From Spirilliplanes yamanashiensis (GTDB lineage: Bacteria; Actinomycetota; Actinomycetes; Mycobacteriales; Micromonosporaceae): a DNA stretch of 64,000 bases. Both the position numbers and the translations under genes were made by a program. Positions 61,377 to 64,000 of this stretch are shown here, piece by piece. The notes beneath the pieces were generated by a model that made no database searches, had not been told where the DNA came from, and saw only the letters and a program-made list of their open reading frames with translations. Location: assembly GCF_016863475.1 (NCBI RefSeq), contig NZ_BOOY01000031.1:1-64000 (forward strand), in the 5' to 3' direction. The first letter of the stretch is position 1. The number at the start of each line of letters is the position of its first letter.

Positions 61377-62378
61377 TCAGGCGGGCCGCGAGGCGTACCC
61401 GGTCAGGGCGTCGGCCAGCTCGCGGACCGCGCCGCGCAGCGCGTCCGGCTTCAGCACCGTGAACGGCCAGCCGAGGCCCGCCAGCATCGTGGCCATGCCG
61501 GGCAGGCTGTTGGCGTTGGCGCGCAGCAGCACCCCGTCCGCCGTCTCGGTCAGCTCGGCGACCGTGGCCGGGATGCGGCGGCGGGCCTGGGTCAGGTCGG
61601 TCTCCAGCAGCACCTCGACGGCGTGCTCCCAGGGCAGCCCGGCGAGCGTCTTCGTGACGTGGCCGACGGCGTCGAAGTTCGGCGGGGCCTCGAAGGCCTC
61701 GGTGGACGACGACACCGCCGTGATGCGGTCGAGGCGGAAGGTGCGGATCTCGTCGCGCAGGTGGTCGTGGCCCACCAGGTACCACCGGCCCGCGTGGAAC
61801 ACCAGGCCGTACGGGTCGACCTCGCGCAGCTTGACCGGGGACGGGCGGTCGCCGGGCCAGCGCCGGTCGCCGCCGGTGGGCTTCGCCGAGCGGTACGTGA
61901 TGGTGACGCGGTGGTGGGCGCGGGTGGCGGCGCCCAGGGTGAGCAGGGTGCCGGTGGCGGGGCGGGCGGCGCCGTCGCGGCGGGCCGCGGTGAAGCCCAG
62001 GGTGGACTCCAGGGCGCCCAGCCGCTCCGCCAGGGGGCGGGGCAGCACGCGGGTGATCTTGTCGTGGGCGGCGGCGGTGGCCGGGGCCTCGGTGTGCAGG
62101 CCGAGCTGGTCGGCGGCGAGCAGCCCGAGGACGACGGCGACGGCCTCCTCGTCGGTGAGCATCAGCGGGGGCAGCTTGAAGCCGGGTTCCAGCCGGTAGC
62201 CGCCGTACCGGCCGCGGGCGGCGGTGACGGGGATGCCCAGCTCGGCGAGGTTGCCCGCGTACCGGCGGACGGTGCGGTCGTCGACGCCGAGGCGGGCGGC
62301 CAGGTCGGCGCCCGTGAGGCGGTGGTGGGTCTGGAGCAGTTCGAGCATCGCGAGCACGCGTGACGCCGGTCGGGACAT
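61377..62378 (-). CDS. WYL-domain transcriptional regulator (YafY type)
   Basis: A 333-residue regulator. The N-terminal DeoR-like helix-turn-helix is RVLAMLELLQTHHRLTGADLAARLGVDDRTVRRY (residues about 7-40). It is followed by YGGYRLEPGFKLPPLMLTDEEA and a WYL domain (about 145-225, with VDPYGLVFHAGRWYLVGHDH) and a WCX-like C-terminal region. WYL domains bind ligands or nucleic acid. It is convergent with the response regulator (6-base gap) and divergent from the hydrolase gene, with a 29-base dyad in between. A regulator-hydrolase pair is likely. Confidence 0.9.
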   Translation of the reverse strand: MSRPASRVLAMLELLQTHHRLTGADLAARLGVDDRTVRRYAGNLAELGIPVTAARGRYGGYRLEPGFKLPPLMLTDEEAVAVVLGLLAADQLGLHTEAPATAAAHDKITRVLPRPLAERLGALESTLGFTAARRDGAARPATGTLLTLGAATRAHHRVTITYRSAKPTGGDRRWPGDRPSPVKLREVDPYGLVFHAGRWYLVGHDHLRDEIRTFRLDRITAVSSSTEAFEAPPNFDAVGHVTKTLAGLPWEHAVEVLLETDLTQARRRIPATVAELTETADGVLLRANANSLPGMATMLAGLGWPFTVLKPDALRGAVRELADALTGYASRPA

Positions 62379-62394
62379 GGCGGAAAACCTCCCC

Positions 62395-62423
62395 GGATAC
62401 CGGACTGGTTACGTCCGGAAACC
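62395..62423. promoter_or_regulatory. Operator-like dyad between WYL regulator and hydrolase genes
   Basis: GGATACCGGAC and GTCCGGAAACC (62395-62405 and 62413-62423) are inverted copies at 9 of 11 positions, with a perfect CCGGAC/GTCCGG core and a 7-base centre. They sit in the 84-base gap between divergent starts. TACGGT just downstream (TANNNT) could be a -10 for the hydrolase gene. It is a likely site for the WYL regulator. Confidence 0.5.
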
Positions 62424-62462
62424 ATCGTACGGTGCTGGCATCGACGACGGAAGGAATCACCC

Positions 62463-63161
62463 ATGAGCACGTTCGTCCTGGTACCCGGCATGTGGATCGG
62501 CGCTTGGGCGTGGCGCGGTGTCACCGCCGAGCTGCGCGCCGCCGGGCACGACGTCTTCCCGCTCACGCTCACCGGGGTGGCGGACCGCGACCACCTGCCC
62601 GGCGCCGACCTGGAGACGCACGTCGCCGACATCGTCCGGCTGATCGAGGTGGAGGACCTGCGCGACGTGGTGCTGGTCGGGCACAGCTACGGCGGGTTCC
62701 CGGTGACGGTGGCCGCCGAGCGGATCCCGGGGCGGCTGTCCCGGGTGGTGTACGTCGACAGCGGCCCGCTGCCGGCCGGCACCACGCAGCTCGACCAGCT
62801 CGACGTCGCGGTCACCGGCCCGGCGGTGCCGCCGCGGGAGTGGGACCCGGCGGCCGACCCGCAGCTGCTCGCCGGGCTCGACGACGCCGCGCTGGAGCTG
62901 CTGCGCACCCGCGCGACGCCGCATCCGGCCGCCTCGGTGACCGCGCCGCTGCCGCGCACCGGCGCGGGCCTGGCGGTGCCGCTGACGCTGGTGACGTGCG
63001 CGCTGCCGGCGGAGCAGGTGGCGCAGATGATCGCCGCCGGCCACCCGTGGTTCGCCGAGCTGACGGACGCGACGGTGGTGGCCGTGCCGACCGGGCACTG
63101 GCCGATGCTGAGCGAGCCGGTGGCGCTGGCCCGCGCGCTGGCGGGCCAGCCCGGCAGTTAG
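62463..63161 (+). CDS. Alpha/beta hydrolase
   Basis: A 232-residue single-domain alpha/beta hydrolase. The nucleophile elbow is GHSYGG (Ser75), the HG-like oxyanion region is LVPGMWIG at the start, and the catalytic His is His212 in PTGHWPM; an Asp between them completes the likely triad. There is no signal peptide. Such small hydrolases act on esters, amides or lactones, and the substrate is unknown. The ATG at 62463 has AAGGAA upstream. It is divergent from the WYL regulator and overlaps the convergent aroK by four bases. Confidence 0.88.
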   Translation: MSTFVLVPGMWIGAWAWRGVTAELRAAGHDVFPLTLTGVADRDHLPGADLETHVADIVRLIEVEDLRDVVLVGHSYGGFPVTVAAERIPGRLSRVVYVDSGPLPAGTTQLDQLDVAVTGPAVPPREWDPAADPQLLAGLDDAALELLRTRATPHPAASVTAPLPRTGAGLAVPLTLVTCALPAEQVAQMIAAGHPWFAELTDATVVAVPTGHWPMLSEPVALARALAGQPGS

Positions 63162-63670
63162 CCCGGCAGTTGGCCCAGCAGCGCGGCGACCTCGTCGGCG
63201 ACGTCGGCGGGGGTGCGGCCGTCGGTGCGCACGGTGTGCGTGGCGACTTCCCGGTAGAGCGGGCGGCGCTGGTCCATCAGGTACTTCAGCGTCGCCCGCG
63301 GGTTGACCGTGAGCAGCGGGCGGCCCGCGCCCAGCCCGACCCGCTTGACCGCGTCGGACAGCTCGACCGACAGGAACACGACGGGGTGCCCGGCCAGCAG
63401 CGCCCGGGTCTCCGGCGCCAGCACCGCGCCGCCGCCCAGGGCGAGGACCCCGTCGAACGACGCCAGCGCATGCGCCACCGCCGCGCGTTCCAGCTCGCGG
63501 AAGTGCGGCTCGCCGTCGTCGAGGAAGATCTCGGGGATCGGCTTGCCGGCCGTGCGCTCGATCGCCGCGTCGGTGTCGTCGAACGCGACGCCGAGCCGCT
63601 CGGCGAGCAGCCGGCCGGTGGTGGTCTTACCCGCGCCGGGCACGCCGACGAGCACGCAGACCGGGGCCAT
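63158..63670 (-). CDS. aroK: Shikimate kinase
   Basis: Phosphorylates shikimate. The 170-residue P-loop enzyme has [15 protein letters not shown] (P-loop 9-18), the shikimate-site [18 protein letters not shown], the GGGAV loop (about 77-81) and the lid region [24 protein letters not shown]. The ATG at 63670 shares one base with the aroC stop (TGATG). Normally followed by aroB in actinomycetes, it is here followed by the convergent hydrolase gene, so the aro cluster has been split. Confidence 0.96.
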   Translation of the reverse strand: MAPVCVLVGVPGAGKTTTGRLLAERLGVAFDDTDAAIERTAGKPIPEIFLDDGEPHFRELERAAVAHALASFDGVLALGGGAVLAPETRALLAGHPVVFLSVELSDAVKRVGLGAGRPLLTVNPRATLKYLMDQRRPLYREVATHTVRTDGRTPADVADEVAALLGQLPG

Positions 63671-64000
63671 CAGCGGATCAGCAGGTTGTCGACGTAGGCG
63701 GCCAGGTTGCGGCGGATCTCGGCCACCGAGTCGCCGCCGAACTTCTCCGTCGCCGCCTCGGCCAGCACCAGCGCCACCATCGCCTCGGCGACGACGGCGC
63801 CCGCGGGCACCGCGCACACGTCCGAGCGCTGGTTGATGGCGGTGGCGACCTCGCCGGTGGTGACGTCGATGGTCTGCAGGGCGCGGTTCAGCGACGAGAT
63901 GGGCTTGAGCGCGGCGCGCACCCGCAGCGGCTCGCCGTTGGTGATGCCGCCCTCCAGGCCGCCGGCCCGGTCGGTGATGCGCTTGACGCCGGCGTCCGTC
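63670..64000 (-). CDS. aroC: Chorismate synthase, C-terminal part (runs off the edge)
   Basis: About 110 C-terminal codons of chorismate synthase, the last common step of aromatic amino-acid synthesis (FMN-dependent). The visible part reads [67 protein letters not shown] and ends [10 protein letters not shown]. The GGxxGGITNG and RSDxCAVPAAxVV-type motifs are the family's FMN and substrate regions. The reading frame is open to base 64000 and the N-terminus lies beyond. It is coupled to aroK by a one-base overlap. Confidence 0.95.
   Translation of the reverse strand, partial: TDAGVKRITDRAGGLEGGITNGEPLRVRAALKPISSLNRALQTIDVTTGEVATAINQRSDVCAVPAGAVVAEAMVALVLAEAATEKFGGDSVAEIRRNLAAYVDNLLIR

Overview
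This window is ordinary chromosomal DNA from a very GC-rich actinomycete (Actinomycetota). The evidence is strong third-position G/C bias, many GTG starts, chains of 4-base stop/start overlaps, a BldD orthologue, an actinobacterial integration host factor (mIHF/sIHF type) and the housekeeping gene order. That order (aroCKBQ-efp-nusB / bldD / pyrR-pyrBC-carAB-pyrDF-mihF-gmk-rpoZ-coaBC-metK-priA-def-fmt-rsmB / rpe-rib-his / infC-rpmI-rplT-pheST / argCJBDFRGH / tyrS) matches the known streptomycete and micromonosporal layout. The complete arg cluster and the overall content suggest a Micromonosporaceae-like organism, but that family assignment is an inference. No phage, insertion sequence, CRISPR array, tRNA or rRNA gene was found.

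Layout, left to right (most genes lie on the minus strand, so transcription mostly runs right to left). 1-7.4 kb: an rRNA-type promoter at the edge, tyrS, ppk2, a secreted RCC1-repeat protein, an adenylate-kinase-like enzyme, a MazF/PemK-like protein, an acetyltransferase and 3-methyladenine DNA glycosylase. 7.4-15.8 kb: the argCJBDFRGH arginine operon with a candidate promoter and ARG box upstream of argC and a strong terminator after argH. 15.9-23.2 kb: a VOC protein, then infC-rpmI-rplT-rRNA methyltransferase-pheS-pheT-GNAT, with a terminator-like attenuator before infC, an ATC start codon for infC and a possible leader peptide before pheS. 23.2-30.5 kb: ggt, a PH-domain protein, hisG, hisE, ribH, ribBA, ribE and ribD, headed by an FMN riboswitch. 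30.5-38.9 kb: a response regulator with a degenerate GGDEF domain, rpe, a septum-formation lipoprotein, rsmB-fmt-def, a cytochrome P450 and a secreted phytase-like esterase. 38.9-44.8 kb: a degenerate PriA, metK, coaBC, rpoZ, gmk and mihF. 44.9-55.3 kb: the pyrimidine operon pyrR-B-C-carA-carB-pyrD-[bioA]-pyrF, with a PyrR-binding-loop-like leader. 55.3-58.7 kb: bldD with a BldD box on its own promoter, nusB, efp, aroQ and aroB. 58.8-63.2 kb: an accessory block (RHH/Clp-N protein, two-component system, WYL regulator and hydrolase) that separates aroB from aroK and aroC. aroC runs off the right edge.

The window is a core-metabolism segment: arginine, pyrimidine, riboflavin, part of histidine and shikimate synthesis, plus translation initiation, formyl-Met processing and ribosome parts. 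Its interest lies in dense RNA- and repressor-level control: an FMN riboswitch, a pyr leader, an infC attenuator and rare start, a possible pheS leader peptide, an ARG box and BldD autoregulation. c-di-GMP-type parts (BldD and a GGDDF response regulator) also occur close together. I did not find a convincing wholly new system. The best candidates for follow-up are the pheS leader, the block inserted into the aro cluster, and the unexplained inverted repeats upstream of bldD, rpe and mihF.
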